Numbered from the stretch's first letter, positions 21,931 through 34,190 are shown. The stretch: DNA of 64,000 bases from Armigeres subalbatus (GCF_024139115.2 NC_085139.1:252126067-252190066), one strand, 5' to 3'. Notes: a model not told the origin generated them from the letters alone. Numbers and translations: made by a program.

Positions 21931-24432
21931 CGCCAAACCTTTTCATCTCTCTTCTCTCAACCATTCTCATCCGTAGTTTGTTCTCATGATAGGTAAGCGA
22001 AGGAATTCAACATTTCTCGTAATTCGCCTTCTAATACTGATGCTAAGCTGTCCTAGTATAGCAGCACAGTCGATTCGATGCGTCAGGAGATCAGCGATGA
22101 AAGTTGCTTTCGAAGCGTTTCGACGAACGTGAAGAACATCTAAATTTATTAATTTGCATCGATCTTCATATCGAGGGAGGCTTCCTGGATCGCTCCACGG
22201 CAAAAATCTAAGCGCAAACCTAATAAACTTTTTCTGCACTGTTTCAACTCTTTGAATGGCATTCTGGTGTACTCAAGCCGTATTCAAGTAAAGAACGAAC
22301 TAAGGAACAGTACAGAGCTTTCAGGCAATATACGTCTCTAAACCCTTTAGCCACACGGAAGATGAAGCCTAGTTGAGCCGATGCTTTCGATGTTACGTAT
22401 GAAATGTGGTCCTTGAACGTTAATTTCGAATCCAATAGAATACCCAAGTCTTTAATAACGGACTCTCGCTTCAATATTGAACCTTTCAGATGATAGTCGT
22501 AAAGAACAGGTTGATGCTTGCGTGTAAAAGTTATTACCGAACATTTTGAAGGATTGAGCACCATTCTGTTCGTTTCGCACCAGCCAACAAAAATGTGTAG
22601 TTGGTCTTGTAGGTACATTGCATCGGCAGCACATTTTATGGTAAAATACAATTTAAAATCATCTGCGAATAACAGCTTGCAGCAGCTTAGAAGAAAATTT
22701 ACGTCGTTGAGGTACAGTAGGAATATAAACGGCCCAAGATGACTTCCTTGTGGAACCCCTGATGTGACTTCAAATGTAGACGAGCAGTGATTACCGATTT
22801 TTACAGACATACAGCGTTTGGTCAAATATGATTCAATCCACTTGAGAAAATCTCCCTCAAAACCAAGACGTGCCAGCTTTGCTACTACAATCTGGTGATT
22901 GATTTTATCAAAAGCTGCAGAGAAATCAGTATAGATGGCATCTGTTTGATAACCGTTTTCCATCATGCGAACAATCGAGGAAGTATAATATATCAGGTTC
23001 GTAACCGTTGATCTGTTGGAAGTAAAACCATGTTGATGCTCAGAAATGTAGCTGCTGCAATTGAATGTCATGTAATCCAGAATTAACTTCTCAAATAATT
23101 TCGATGTCGCGCTTAAAGATGCGATTCCACGATAGTTTGAAACTACTCTTCTGTTCCCTTTCTTGAAGAGAGCTTGAGCTTGAGCTTGATTGACTGCTCG
23201 TAGTTGCTACTCCATTATGACCAGATCAGCTGTTCTTGCACAGGGAACCAACAGATGTTTGCTTGGGACTAGCACACATCTTCAATGTACAAGTACTGGT
23301 GATCTCATTTGTTAGGTCACACTGGTGCCTGCCACGTCAGAATGCAAGTCAATGTAGGGAAGGGGGAGGAAATGATAATGCAATCACTCGCCCACTGCAA
23401 GCCGAATATGCCACGAGTTCATGCGGAATTTGTTGGAATTTTTGGGTTAGGTTGGAGAGCAGAGGTCCGTCTTGGTTAACGAGCTGCCAATGTGATAGAT
23501 AGGAGAAGGTAACTGATGGAATTTCTAATTGGATGTAGGAAACGAGCTCTATAGTTCATTTCCAATTCTAGCAGATTACTGTTAGAATACTCAAGTTGAA
23601 GGTATAGGAATAGTAATGGAAACGGTATGGAAGTCCATTTCCAGTTCTAGCGATTGCTAGAACATGAGAAATAAAGAGAAAGATACAAAGTAGGAGAATG
23701 GAACGGACCTGGGATTGATCCCACGATCTCCTGCGTATGAGGCAGAAGCAGTAGTCATATGACTACCAAGCCCGCTTTCTTCTGTTCCCTTTCTTGAAGA
23801 TTGGAAAAACATAGGATTCCTTCCAGATGTCAGGGAAAATACCATTGCGAAGTGATAGGTTAAATATTGTTACAAGTGGTAATGAGACGGAGGATATACA
23901 GTTGCGAAGTACGATTGAAGGAATTCCATCGGGGCCAGGATTCGTTGAGATTTTTAAGTTCCTGCCAGTCGATTCAACCTCCTGAATTGTAACCGTTGTT
24001 AACCTTCCGAATGCTGGATACTGAAAAATGTTGGAAGCTGCTTGAAGAATGTCATCACTGGATAGGCGTTCATCAGTGAAGACACTACAAAAGTGCGAGC
24101 GGAATAATTCTGCGATAGCTTCAACCGTAGAAGCATTCGAAACACTATTGGTCATAGTTGATGGAAGTCCATTCTCTTTTCCTAATCGTTCACATGCCGC
24201 CAGAAGTGCTTCGGATTAGACCTCAGCTTATTCTGGATATCTGTTTGGTACGCACAGTAAAGCCGTTTGTTTAGCCGTTTGTATCTGTTGTTGGCTACAG
24301 TATAACGTCGTTTGTTGTTGACATTTCTATGCTTAGAAAATACCCGCAGTGCCCGTCGTTTTCTCGATTTTAGTCTTTTCAGCAACGTGTTCGACCATGC
24401 AGGATGTTTTGGTTCATTCACTATTTTTTTTT
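21931..24432 (-). pseudogene. Non-LTR retrotransposon with reverse transcriptase, split by a SINE
   Basis: On the minus strand the order is a basic linker (24,421-24,182), an RT start with NPGPDGIPSIVLRNC and FPDIWKESYVFPIFKKGNR (24,155-23,780), a SINE insertion, then the RT core (23,147-22,244). The core shows YTDFSAAFDKINHQI, SGVPQGSHLGPFIFLLYLND and the catalytic FADD at about 22,660. A C-terminal part (about 22,239-21,967) ends at a stop. The motifs are those of a Jockey/CR1-like LINE polymerase, which primes on nicked chromosomal DNA. The endonuclease and ORF1 are absent, so this is a 5'-truncated insertion. A frame change near 22,242 separates the core from the C-terminus. It was probably RT-competent before the SINE hit. 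The clade is inferred. Confidence 0.9.
23170..23777 (-). mobile_element. tRNA-derived SINE, 608 bp, with 23-bp target duplication
   Basis: Inserted in the LINE RT gene. Identical 23-bp flanks (23,147-23,169 and 23,778-23,800) are the target duplication. On the minus strand the head carries a tRNA-like promoter with box B resembling GGGATCAATCCC (about 23,713-23,726) and a TGGTAGTCATATGACTAC start. The tail is a short AGCTCA hexamer run. Removing it restores the RT frame. It differs from the Feilai-like SINE at 57.2 kb in body and tail. Confidence 0.85.
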
Positions 24433-24636
24433 GTTTGGGACTATGTTTGGGACTAACATCATCTTCAATGTGTAAGAACTAGTGACCCAAAATTTAAGCA
24501 ATACCGGCGCCGACCGTGTCCGAATGCAGGTCAATTAGGAAGCTGGTAGGAAAATGTTGAAGTGATACTCGCTTTGATAGATGCCGACGAGTCATCTGCA
24601 CTTCCACGAGATATCACTGGGATGTTGGATATTTTT
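24433..24636 (-). mobile_element. Old SINE copy, middle part
   Basis: Shares GTTTGGGACTA, CATCTTCAATGT, GTCCGAATGCAGGTCAAT-type sequence and CACGAG...GTTGGATATTTTTG with 23,255-23,450 of the full SINE. It continues where the fragment at 21,841-21,930 stops, so the two are best read as one old copy split by the LINE. Confidence 0.6.
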
Positions 24637-26159
24637 GTTTTTTTTTAACGAAGGTAATGGAAATCTGCAACCAGACACCTAGGGAGGCGAACCCAGGTAG
24701 TGTGGGGACCCACTAAAACCAACTCCTTCCTCTCCAGTCTTATTGGGCATTGCGCCCCTTCCATGACGTACACAAGTGCACGTATGCGCCTTAACTCTCC
24801 GACACTCCCCATGCAACACATTTGCACAAGACACACTGGCACCACATGTGCCCCAACACTCACCTGCCTATGCCGCTTGAATGATTGCAAGAGGACCACC
24901 AGGTACTTGCACCCCATGCCGCCATCTCACAACATAGACAGTCCTCACTCAGTATGGTTCACCCCGTCCTGCAACAGGGTGGCACCACTTGTCTACCAAG
25001 CCGGAGGCGACCCTGGGTTGGTGGCTCCTATGCCGCTCCTACCTCAGCTACGAGGCAGACCCTTTCATGTCTCCTATTTCTGAGGTGCCGCAGAAGCATC
25101 AACCCGACACTCCTGCCAGTCATAGCGAGACTTTCGTGTCCTCTACTTCTGAGGTGCCGCAGAGGTATCTGTCCCCCCGACACTCCTGCCAGGCCTAGCG
25201 AGACTTCACTCAATCCGTCCCTGGCATCCGGATCACACTACTGCCTAAGAAGCCACTCTGACCATACGTACCATGCGAGTCTGAATTGTGTGCTCGCTCA
25301 TACATTCAGTCCCAATCGCTTGCACCACTTGTGCACCACTCTCTTGACATTCAGTCACTCACTCAGTGGGGGTTGTAATACCCCCACCTCCCATTTTTAT
25401 CCACTCTGTGCACCTCCTGTGCATCGTTTGGACGTGGAACACCCGGCACGTCACGCGTGCCTAACACTCACCTACCCGGACTTTGATACTGCCAACAGGT
25501 CACCGTCAGGTGCTTTGCAGGCAGCACCCACCTATTGATATTTCGAAGCCCAGATAGTCCTCAGTCAGTGTGGTGGTCTCCCCATCCTGCAACGGGGTGG
25601 CACCACTTACCTTACATGTCTCCAATTTCTGAGGTGCCGCAGAAGCATCAACCCCCCGACACTCCTGCCAGTCGTAGCGAGACTTTCGTGTCCCCTACTT
25701 CTGAGGTGCCGCAGAGGTATCTGCCCCCGACACTCCTGCCAGGCCTCACCAGACTTCAGTCATTCTAACACTACCGACCATGCGTACCATGCGAGTCTTA
25801 CTTGTGTGCTCACCCATACACTCGGTCCCTCACTCTGTGGGGGTATTACGAGTAATACCCCCAACTCCCATTCGCTTGCACCACATGTGCACCACTTGGG
25901 GGTGTGTGGGTACCACCCACTGCCACCCGATTGTCGTCAAAGCAGCCCTCACTCTGTGGAACCTCCACAGGCTCCGTAAACGACCTGGCTAATTGTTTCA
26001 TTCATTCATCCCCCACGGGTACGGGTCGCCTGACACCATGGGATTCGGGGTTAGGGACGCCATATTGTCAGCTTCAGTATTGCATTGAGCCTGGCGATAT
26101 AGCCGGATTTAATCCGTTACACACTACTTCCAAGTATCCATATCCCAACGTAACGGGCA
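24637..26159 (-). mobile_element. 1.5-kb retroposon with poly(T) end
   Basis: Flanked by imperfect 18-bp direct repeats (GGGATGTTGGATATTTTT at 24,619 and GGGATGTCGGGTATTTTT at 26,160, 16 of 18 identical). The left end has a T run, as expected for a poly(A)-tailed element in minus orientation. The interior contains repeated blocks such as TCTGAGGTGCCGCAGAAGCA (25,079 and 25,628) and CCGACACTCCTGCCAG, in part like the blocks at 11,334-12,031. GC-rich open frames (for example 24,885-25,538) have no recognisable domain. The family is not identified. Confidence 0.6.
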
Positions 26160-26177
26160 GGGATGTCGGGTATTTTT

Positions 26178-26460
26178 TTTCGATGGAACTAATAAAACCT
26201 TTGGAATTGTTTAATTTTTGTAGTTATTCGCAAAATTGACCAAATTAGGAACATGGCCAAAACCGGTACAGTTCATCTATCAGTACGCCAGCCAAACAAA
26301 ATGACATCCTGACAAAATTGACGTATGCTAGCTGATTTTCGGCAAATTATTTGCGAATTTTCAGCAACATTGACAGGAATCTCAGCAAAAAACATGTTTG
26401 CTGGGGCACCGCTGTTGGAATCTCGGTAAAAGTTTAACATTTTGCTGAGGTTCCATTAAA
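26178..26460. other. AT-rich spacer
   Basis: No feature recognised. Confidence 0.4.
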
Positions 26461-27650
26461 AAAAATAAGTGTGTAGTTATTCTTTCCAAAATCCATTCAG
26501 GTTCTCTTTTGGAAATTCGTTTAGTAGAGCCATACAATATTCCTGCAATTTAGAAGGAATTTTCAAATAAATTTCCAGTTTTGAATGAATTTCTGGAGAG
26601 ATCCTGAAAATAATCAAAAGAAGTTGAGAATGTTGTGAAAGAGTTCCTGAGGGAAATGTTCAAAAATTTCCTAAAAGATTCTTCCGAAGGAATTCATCAA
26701 TTAGAAATTCCTCAGCAAATTTTCAAAGCTCAAAGAAATTTCCGAACTAATCCGCAAATGAATTTCTTAAGGATTTTTTAGAGAATATTTGGAGGAATTT
26801 TGAAATAATTTCCGAAGGAACTCCTAAAACATTATCCGTAGATATTTCAAAAGGAATTTGCGAAAGGATTTTCGAATTTCTGAACGAAGTTTTGTCGGAA
26901 TTTTCGGAGTAATCCAAGAGTAATCCATTGTCGGGAGCTCCTTCAGGAGAATTTCTTCGAATATTCCTTCAGGAACTTGTTTAGGATTTCTTAAGGAAAT
27001 TTCGCCCAAGAACTTTACTGGAAATTCCAGAAGAGTTTTTAGAAGAATTTTTGAAGGAATTTTCGGAAGAATACCTTAATGATTTTCCCAAACAAATTTC
27101 TGAAGGAGGAAATGCTGAACGCGTGGAGGAAATGCCGAACTAATTCCTGAAGGAAGTTCCAACTAATACCCGAAAGTGTTCGAAGGGCTTTCTGGAATTC
27201 GTTACCGAAGGAATTTTTGTAGAACTCCTTGTGGCAATTTCCGAGGAAGTTCCTGGACGAATTTTCAAAGGAATTTCTTAAGAAAATAGAGAATCAATTA
27301 CTGGGAATAATCTGAAGGAACTCCCGGCGAAATCTAGGAATTACTTAAGAAACGCCAAAAGGAATTACCCCTGAAATTCTATTAAGAATGTCTTTATTAA
27401 TTCCTTTGAGAATTCTTCCAGAAATTCCTTCCAAAAATCGTTTATGGATTTCTCCGGAAATTCCTCTAGGAATTATTTTGGGAAGACTTTTAGAAATAAC
27501 TACAAAAGCTCTTTAGATAGTTCCAATAGGAATTATTTTCGAAAATCCATTCAAGCTCTCTTTCAAAAATGTCTTCGAAAATTCATTTGGAAATTTCTGC
27601 ACAGAGGAAACTCCAGGAAAATTTATTTGATAACTCCTCAATATTTTTTT
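26461..27650. repeat. Degenerate 24-bp repeat C, first part
   Basis: Dense but irregular copies of TTTCCGAAGGAATT and GGAATTCC, with spacing near 24 bp. The sequence looks like a very old tandem array eroded by mutation. No stable frame. Confidence 0.65.
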
Positions 27651-27778
27651 GCCTTTCTCGTATACAAAGTATACGTAAAGTCTATACATATGTTCGCTCC
27701 GAAAATGAACTTTTTATAGGAGGCCCGGAGACCCATAGTGTTATATACCGATCGACTCAGCTCGACGAATTGAGGTGA

Positions 27779-27843
<65 letters not shown>

Positions 27844-28050
27844 AAAACTATGCAAAAATGTCACTCATTATCCTTTACCGATTTGCTCGCAACAAGTTGC
27901 ATTCGACGCGGAATCCTGTCCCATTGTTTCCTATTGAAAATTGGTTGTATCGGACTATGGGCTCAAAAGTTATGGCCAAAATACGATTTTTGTAACTCAC
28001 GAGAAAGGCTCCATCACTGTTAGGTGGATTAATCTGGGTTTTTCTTAAAT
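27651..28050 (+). repeat. Dispersed microsatellite-carrying repeat, copy 3
   Basis: Starts at the palindrome GTATACAAAGTATAC, contains GAATTGAGGTGATGTCTGTG, a perfect GT array, AACAAGTTGCATTCGACGCG and ends in GGTGGATTAATCTGGGTTTT. It splits the degenerate 24-bp repeat. It is the most complete of the three copies in the window. Confidence 0.8.
27783..27840 (+). repeat. (GT)29 microsatellite
   Basis: 58 bases of uninterrupted GT inside the dispersed repeat. The Val-Cys open frames across it are an artefact. Confidence 0.97.
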
Positions 28051-28810
28051 AATGGAAGCAAAAAACCTCAAGAACTTCTTCGTATATTTCCCCAGGAATT
28101 TCTTTAAAAGTTTTTTTTTCGAAAATCCTCCGAGATTCCTTCGTAGATTTCTTCAGAAATTCTTTTGGATTTTCTTCCTGGAAATCATTTGAAAATTAAT
28201 TAGATAATGAAATAGTTTCCGATGTAGTTACCAAATTTAAGTTTCGAAGAATAAAACAAAACAAAAACAACAAACACTTGAAAATTCCAAAGGTATTTCT
28301 GCTGGAAGTTCTGGAAGAAGGGAAATTTCGAAGACATACATCCCTTATGTAGTATCTGAAAGAATTTTTTTGAGGAATTCATGAAATAATTGCCGAAGAA
28401 ATTTCATAAGGAGAAATTTCCAAAGGAATTCTCGAAGAAATTTCCGAAGGCATTGCTTTAAATTTTTTAAAACAAACAATGCTAAACAATTTCCGAAGAA
28501 AGTTAATTCCTTAAGAAATTTCCGGAGGAATTGCTAAAAAAACTTCCGAAGGAATTCCTTAAGGGGTCTCCGAAGGAATACCTAACAGAATTTTCGTAGG
28601 AATTCCTGAAACAATTTTTTGTAGTTTCCGAAAGAAATTCGTATGGGATTTTCTGAAGAAATCCGTAATGAAAAGTTGGAAGGAATTTTCGGAGTAATTT
28701 CGTAAGAAATTTCCGAAAGAATTCCTACAATTATTTTCTAAGGTTTTTTTAAGAAACGTTTCGGAGGAATAACTGGAGGAATTTACTAAGAAATATACCA
28801 ATCACATTCA
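28051..28810. repeat. Degenerate 24-bp repeat C, second part
   Basis: Resumes after the insertion. At 28,517-28,612 four consecutive 24-bp units with the TTTCCGnAGGAATTCCT pattern can be lined up by eye, showing the original period. Confidence 0.7.
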
Positions 28811-29031
28811 AAAATAGAATTTAAAATAAAAATAAAAAAATATTGGACAAACAACTGGAAAATCATTCACAGTAGGGATTTAATAATTTGCCTGAATTGG
28901 TTTTCCAAATGAGTCAACTGTCCTAATAGCGTAAATCAAAAAAAAACAAAGAAAACTGTGTCTGAAACTTGATTATGCATATGTACAACATGTGATAGAT
29001 TTAGTTCGGAAAAGGTATTGGAGGGTAACCG
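28811..29031. other. AT-rich spacer downstream of the tRNA-like sequence
   Basis: No gene. A TTTT run on the minus strand at about 29,011 lies about 17 bases past the tRNA-like 3' end and could act as an RNA polymerase III terminator. Confidence 0.4.
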
Positions 29032-29103
29032 CCCCTTCGGTGGGGTTTGATCCCACGACCCCAGTTCGCATGACAGGTGCTTTCCCTACTAAGCTACGAA
29101 GGA
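29032..29103 (-). tRNA. tRNA-Ala(TGC)-like cloverleaf, probably pseudogene or SINE head
   Basis: The 72 bases fold as a tRNA: a 7-bp acceptor stem (TCCTTCG with CGAAGGG), a D arm (GCTT/AAGC), an anticodon stem with one T-T mismatch, loop CATGCGA with TGC in the anticodon place, and a 5-bp T stem (GTGGG/CCCAC). Box A (TAGCTTAGTAGG) fits the consensus exactly and box B (GATCAAACC) fits the loose consensus. Against a working tRNA: position 33 is A, not the invariant T, and the T loop is ATCAAAC. SINE heads derive from tRNAs, so this may be the head of a SINE whose body I cannot delimit. Confidence 0.5.
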
Positions 29104-29136
29104 CCTCCGTCGTCCACCGCAGCTTAGCGGGTACTG

Positions 29137-29270
29137 ATGAAACCAAATTCCCAGCACCAGGTACCAGCCGATCTCTCGCAATACATTTTCAGAACTAACT
29201 CTCTCAAATGTATTTTTGTACACATGTCAACCAAGTAGGCTGGTACCTGGTGCTGGGAATTTGGTTTCAT
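29137..29270. repeat. Foldback with 31-bp perfect arms
   Basis: 29,139-29,169 and 29,238-29,268 are perfect inverted copies, including CAGCACCAGGTACCAGCC, separated by 68 bp. Likely a small foldback or MITE. No clear target duplication found. Confidence 0.85.
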
Positions 29271-29975
29271 TTGGTTTGTTGACTTCACAATATCTAACTT
29301 ACCAAACGGATGGGTTCCGAAATAATAGGATCTTCTACAGCTTCTTTTTGACCTCTTGAGCAAATGTGCCGAAGACTGCAACTTTCAAAAACTCTCGGAT
29401 TCCAAAATATCTTACTTTTATATCAACATGAACATTGAGCTGGTGAGCACCAACCACGCAATTTGTATGAAAATCACGACTTGCTCCGAAGGTCGGGAAA
29501 ATTTGTGAGTCCCAAAATTGTTCAAATCGGTTCACTAACGGCTGAGATATAGCGATTTAAAAATAGCGTTCCGACTGTTTCGGAGGCTTGGTTGTTGGAG
29601 TGTTAAGGAAATTGAGATATTTTTTACATGACAACAAAAGTCATTTCTAAATTTCCATTTGTTTTTAAATAATAATCATGTACTGACAAGTTTTGTACCA
29701 AATTCAGAAGAAAGTTTTATGAATTCGCTTGTATCACGCCTAAGTTTTATATTTTACTAAAAAAATATGCAGCTAGACGAATACTTTTTGGACTTTAATC
29801 AAAGTAGGTCTTGAATTCTTCAAAATATTGACACTCATCTGCTCTCCCTATACTAACCTTTTAGTTTGTCTTCCCTTCCGACCTGCGCATTTGTGTCACC
29901 GACGATAAAACATGTCGAATAGAAGACGTAGTCCAATGCAACCCTTAACTGGCGGTCAATTATCATCGTGACCTG
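29271..29975. other. AT-rich non-coding DNA
   Basis: Nothing recognised. Short frames show no domains. Confidence 0.4.
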
Positions 29976-30123
29976 CACGGTTAGATGACTTTACCCATTA
30001 ATGGGTACTATGTTGTTGTTGATATTATTCCCACCGTGAAAAATTCACCCATTTTCTTGAAAAAGCGCCACTACCCATTTTAATAACATAGTACCCATTA
30101 ATGGGTAAAGTCATTTAACCGTG
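29976..30123. mobile_element. Palindromic MITE, 148 bp
   Basis: Begins CACGGTTAGATGACTTTACC and ends with its inverted copy. The arms of about 39 bp contain CCCATTAATGGGTACTATG. No coding capacity. Confidence 0.85.
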
Positions 30124-33100
30124 TGTGATGACATGCACACTGAAAATATTCTACACGCTTGTATAATGTTCTTTTTCATGTGTATTGAACGTGTTTCATC
30201 ACTTGCAATTTTTATAAACAATCCACGTTCGATTCTGCAGAAATGTTATTGAATTTGAGCCACTTGCATAAACTGTTTAATATAACGTGTTTTGAACTTC
30301 GAGATTGGAACGTTCGAGATTGGAACTTGTTAGGACCTGTTACGACTGGAGCTTTGCTCCACGCCCCTTCCCAGCTGTCAACTCGACATTTCGTAGCTTG
30401 TCGTTTTCATAAGTTGATTATTCTAATTTGTTGTTTTCATTGTAACAAAATTCAACAGTTTAGCCAATAAAATGCGTTATGTCGTTTTGCCCCACTGACA
30501 TAGGCATTTGGGCGAACGATGGGTTTCAACCGAGGGCGATGGAGAAGAAGATCGTTGCGAGAGATGTGTGCAACATATAGTTTTGTATTTATAGAGATGT
30601 TCAAGAATGCAATGCACTATTACTGCAAACTGAACAAATTATGTAAGCGAGACACACACTTCCTGAAGCAAATTTAAAAAAAAATCTTTCTACAAGTTTG
30701 AATGGAAAAAACCCAAGCAACCGTCGAATTCTCAAATTTTACAACCAAATAAATTCGGAATATCACGAACCAATCAACAAACTACAGTTTCCATCTGATT
30801 TTCAAGGCTTTGAAATTGAATTGCATTTCATATTTATGTAGAAATTATTTTTATGGATTGATTCGTAATTTCATTCTTAAAAATGCTTTTCGGATCTAAT
30901 GACGAACCAATAGAAAAATCTAAAAACTAACCGTTAGCTCGTCAGATTCATGAATCCCAGCGTCGAATATCCAACTCTCTCAAACTTCAACCGTGTTAGT
31001 CCCTAGGCGATGACTAGAGCAGGTTCCAAATTTGAAACGCTCAATTGCCCATTCCCCATAGTTGCCTCAATAAACTTGCTGCTTCAATTACCGTACCGAA
31101 TAATATCGCAATTGGTTCCATCCTTGAAAAGTCTCGCTCGACTCGCCCGGTTCCCGCCCGACCCGATCGAGATCGCAGCTAGTTCTCACGTGTGAACTCA
31201 AATTGTTATGACTCGAGTCGTAAATTCTAAAACACATTCCGTTCCAACGGAATTTTACATCTTCATTAATTTTTTAGCGAGGCCTCCACCCCAAACTATA
31301 CTCGGGGACAACTCGACAACAATTGAGCAGATATAGCAGTCACATTTTTTTTTCTTCCCGAAGCTAATCGAGCGTAAAAGCATCATCGTCGTCGGAAGAT
31401 GGGCACTTGGAAGCGCAAATATGCCCATCCATTCATTGCATATTCATGGAGATCCAACCAACAGCAACTCCCGCGCGCCATAAAGTTTTTGCGTATTCGA
31501 CGAGTACGCAGGCGAGAGTGTGCCGTTCGTTTTGAAGCATCATGTTGTTTTTGTTTATCGGCTGATTGGCCCCATCCGTTTTGTTTTTAAATTTTCAAAT
31601 TCGCCTTCGACCACCACCGGATGATCTCACGTCTCACGCGCTTCACTCAAAGTGAATTTCTGTGCAGTGAGAAAGAGAGCACGAGAAGAGAGAATCGACG
31701 CAGTGAGCATTTGCGCGAATAAAAATCGATTTTGTATGCACGTTAAAAATCTATGACACAGAGAGATGAGGAATGTCAAACAGTTTCAATTAGTGGGATC
31801 CGAGATTTTATAAAACCACTGTGTAATGATAACTCAATTTATGTGTTGTTCCAGAAGAGGCCCGTTTTGTCTAAAGCAAACACATCTTTGTGTTATTGCT
31901 TTTTAGCGTGTGGAGAGCTTAGCACGCACTCTTCTTTACTGGTTCTCTCATTTAGTGCTTTTTTAATTCTCTCTCTCTCGCTAGCTGGTGAGTTCGATAT
32001 CACGCTAAAAACAAAGTAGGTATTCAGTGGTGAGAAGTTTCGTGCGACCTTTGAAGTTTTTTTTTGAGGTATTATTAAACAGTGGCTAATTTGATTTTAG
32101 TGTGATCCCCATTTCCTCATAAATACCGCGGGAGAGTATTGCCAATTTTCATGCGCTCACCGTTCAACAGAATGTATTTTTAGGTTATGTTTTCATCGTT
32201 TCTCGCATATGCTTGCGCGTGCATCCAATCTACCACCCGTGTGTATTTGTGTGTCCGTATGTGTGTATGTGCGATATTTATTTATTCGCAAGAAAACAGC
32301 ACCATGGTTGCACAAATGTGGCCTTAACCGAACGGGCGGCCATCCTTGGCAGAAGTTTACTCTATCTCATCGTCCGAAAATTGCATCAGCTTTGGCGGTC
32401 ATCGCCGAAAATATAATATTCCCCTTTTGGTGTCCCGTCGTTCGGAAATCTGCAATCACCGGGGAGGAGTTGCACGCGCACGTTTGCTGGGCTGCAGAAG
32501 TGTAAACACGCAAACAGATCTAACGTTCGCGAATCGCAGTTTTGCAGATTCCGGGACGCGAATCATCTCGTCGCTGTTCGATGGACAGACGATGGTGTCC
32601 CGTTTAAATTTAGATGGCAGCTGTTGATTTGTTTTTTTTTTCATGCTCTTCGTTTGGCTGTTCGTGTAATATTCTTCTTCGTTAATAAACTGGCCTCGCT
32701 CTCGAACATCTGCTAATTGCATTAATCATTCTTATTCGATTATGCTTTCTCGAAACGGTTCCGTCCGTTCGTTCATTCGCTGCGCTACGAGTCCCCTCTC
32801 GGAGAAGTCACTGCTAGGAGTTTTATTGCCCCTTTGCGATTCATCATCAAGCCAATTCAATTGGAAATTTATGAGCGCATGATGTGATTACCATTCGAGA
32901 GAGGAGACATCAGAAATCGAGAAGGGCTGTATGGAATGAGACTGCGGTTTGCTGCTGGAACTTTGAATGACATAATCGCTTTTCACAAAAAGTAAACCAT
33001 TCGCAGTAGGTCGGTGTATTGATTCAGAAAAACGGTAGCCAGGGGCGACAATGGGGAGAGAGAGACCAGGAAGCGAATACACTCTCGCGTGTTGTTCAGT

Positions 33101-33535
33101 AATGGGAGAGAAAATTGGTAAAAATGGTTCTGCATACGACAGAGTCTTGATCAGCTTCATTCAAATTTTCTTAGAGTGTTCACTTGTATTTACATTTTTA
33201 TTTCCTCCCAGTTTAGCGTGCAATTTGAGTGACTAGAGAGAAAGCTTTCTCTCAAAACTGTTCTTTCATGTCATGGCTTTTGGAACTGGAGCTTACTTTC
33301 TTATGCGTTTACAGTGAGCTCTGAGTAATCAGATGTTGACATAATTAACTGAAAGTGGTGTTCCAATATTTTTTGTCAGCAGTTTCGAGACCATGAGACC
33401 ATGTGTAATAATTCGAATCCTGAAGAATAGAATATGAGGTGGCTGCAAGACTGTCTGCAAGGTGACACGATGGATGCAGTTAGAAATCGATTCCTTATAC
33501 CAAACCAGGAAACGAAAAGCCAGGAAGTTATCTTA
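30124..33535. other. Apparently unique non-coding DNA
   Basis: No repeats with partners in the window and no recognisable frames. 31,380-32,020 and 32,200-32,620 are richer in GC and CpG-like motifs, with CGAGCG/GAGAGA runs such as one finds near insect promoters. I cannot place a promoter or exon with confidence. Confidence 0.4.
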
Positions 33536-33753
33536 GAAGGAGGCTTCCGAGCTTCTTGCAAGGAGACTTTCGAGTCTTTTGGAAAGGAGATAGAGCTTTT
33601 CGGAAGCCTCTTGCTTGACAGAAGAAGACTTTCAAGCCTCTCGAAAGTAGGCTTGCGAGCCTTGAAAAGAAGCTTTTAAGCCTCTTGGAAGGAGACTGTT
33701 GATCCTCTTGAAAGGAGACTTCCGAAAGGTGAATTCCGAACCTCTTGAAAAGA
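33536..33753. repeat. 23-bp satellite array B, diverged left edge
   Basis: Degenerate copies of the GAGGCTTCCGAGCCTCTTG unit, cut by a MITE at 33,754. Higher divergence at the array edge is usual for satellites. Confidence 0.8.
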
Positions 33754-34190
33754 CCCAGACAACCAGAATGCATGCATAATAGAATTGTTTTTCTGTTATG
33801 CGATGCCTATGCGCACAAATTTCATCGCTTACCAGTCGCGAAAACACTTTTTACGTACAAAAGTGGAGGCGATATATGTGTATTTCTTATCCGACGTTGC
33901 ACGGAAGTGTATGCGATGTGCACGATTTTTATACGAGTTTGTTCGTTATGCATTGCGATGAAGTTTGTGATAACAAACTCTGTTTGACAGATAATCCGAT
34001 TTCATGTGAGTTTGATTGCAGGAATATGCGATGTCAACAAATGAAGCTGGAATAAACTCGTAAAATAGCCTATGTGCGGGAAAATTTATAAATAAACTGA
34101 TGAGCTTTGCACAACAATGCGATTCTGATGAAACTTGGATCGGTAAATGATTTTGATCGTGCATTGTTATGCGATGTGTGGTTGTCTGGG
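33754..34190. mobile_element. 437-bp element with CCCAGACAACCA termini
   Basis: CCCAGACAACCA at the left end and TGGTTGTCTGGG at the right, inserted in satellite B. The interior repeatedly contains TTATGCGATG-type words (33,796, 33,907, 34,026, 34,166), perhaps subterminal motifs. No transposase. Confidence 0.75.

Noticed and set aside
27775..28023. Val-Cys repeat frame.
   Set aside because: Produced by the (GT)29 microsatellite in a dispersed repeat.
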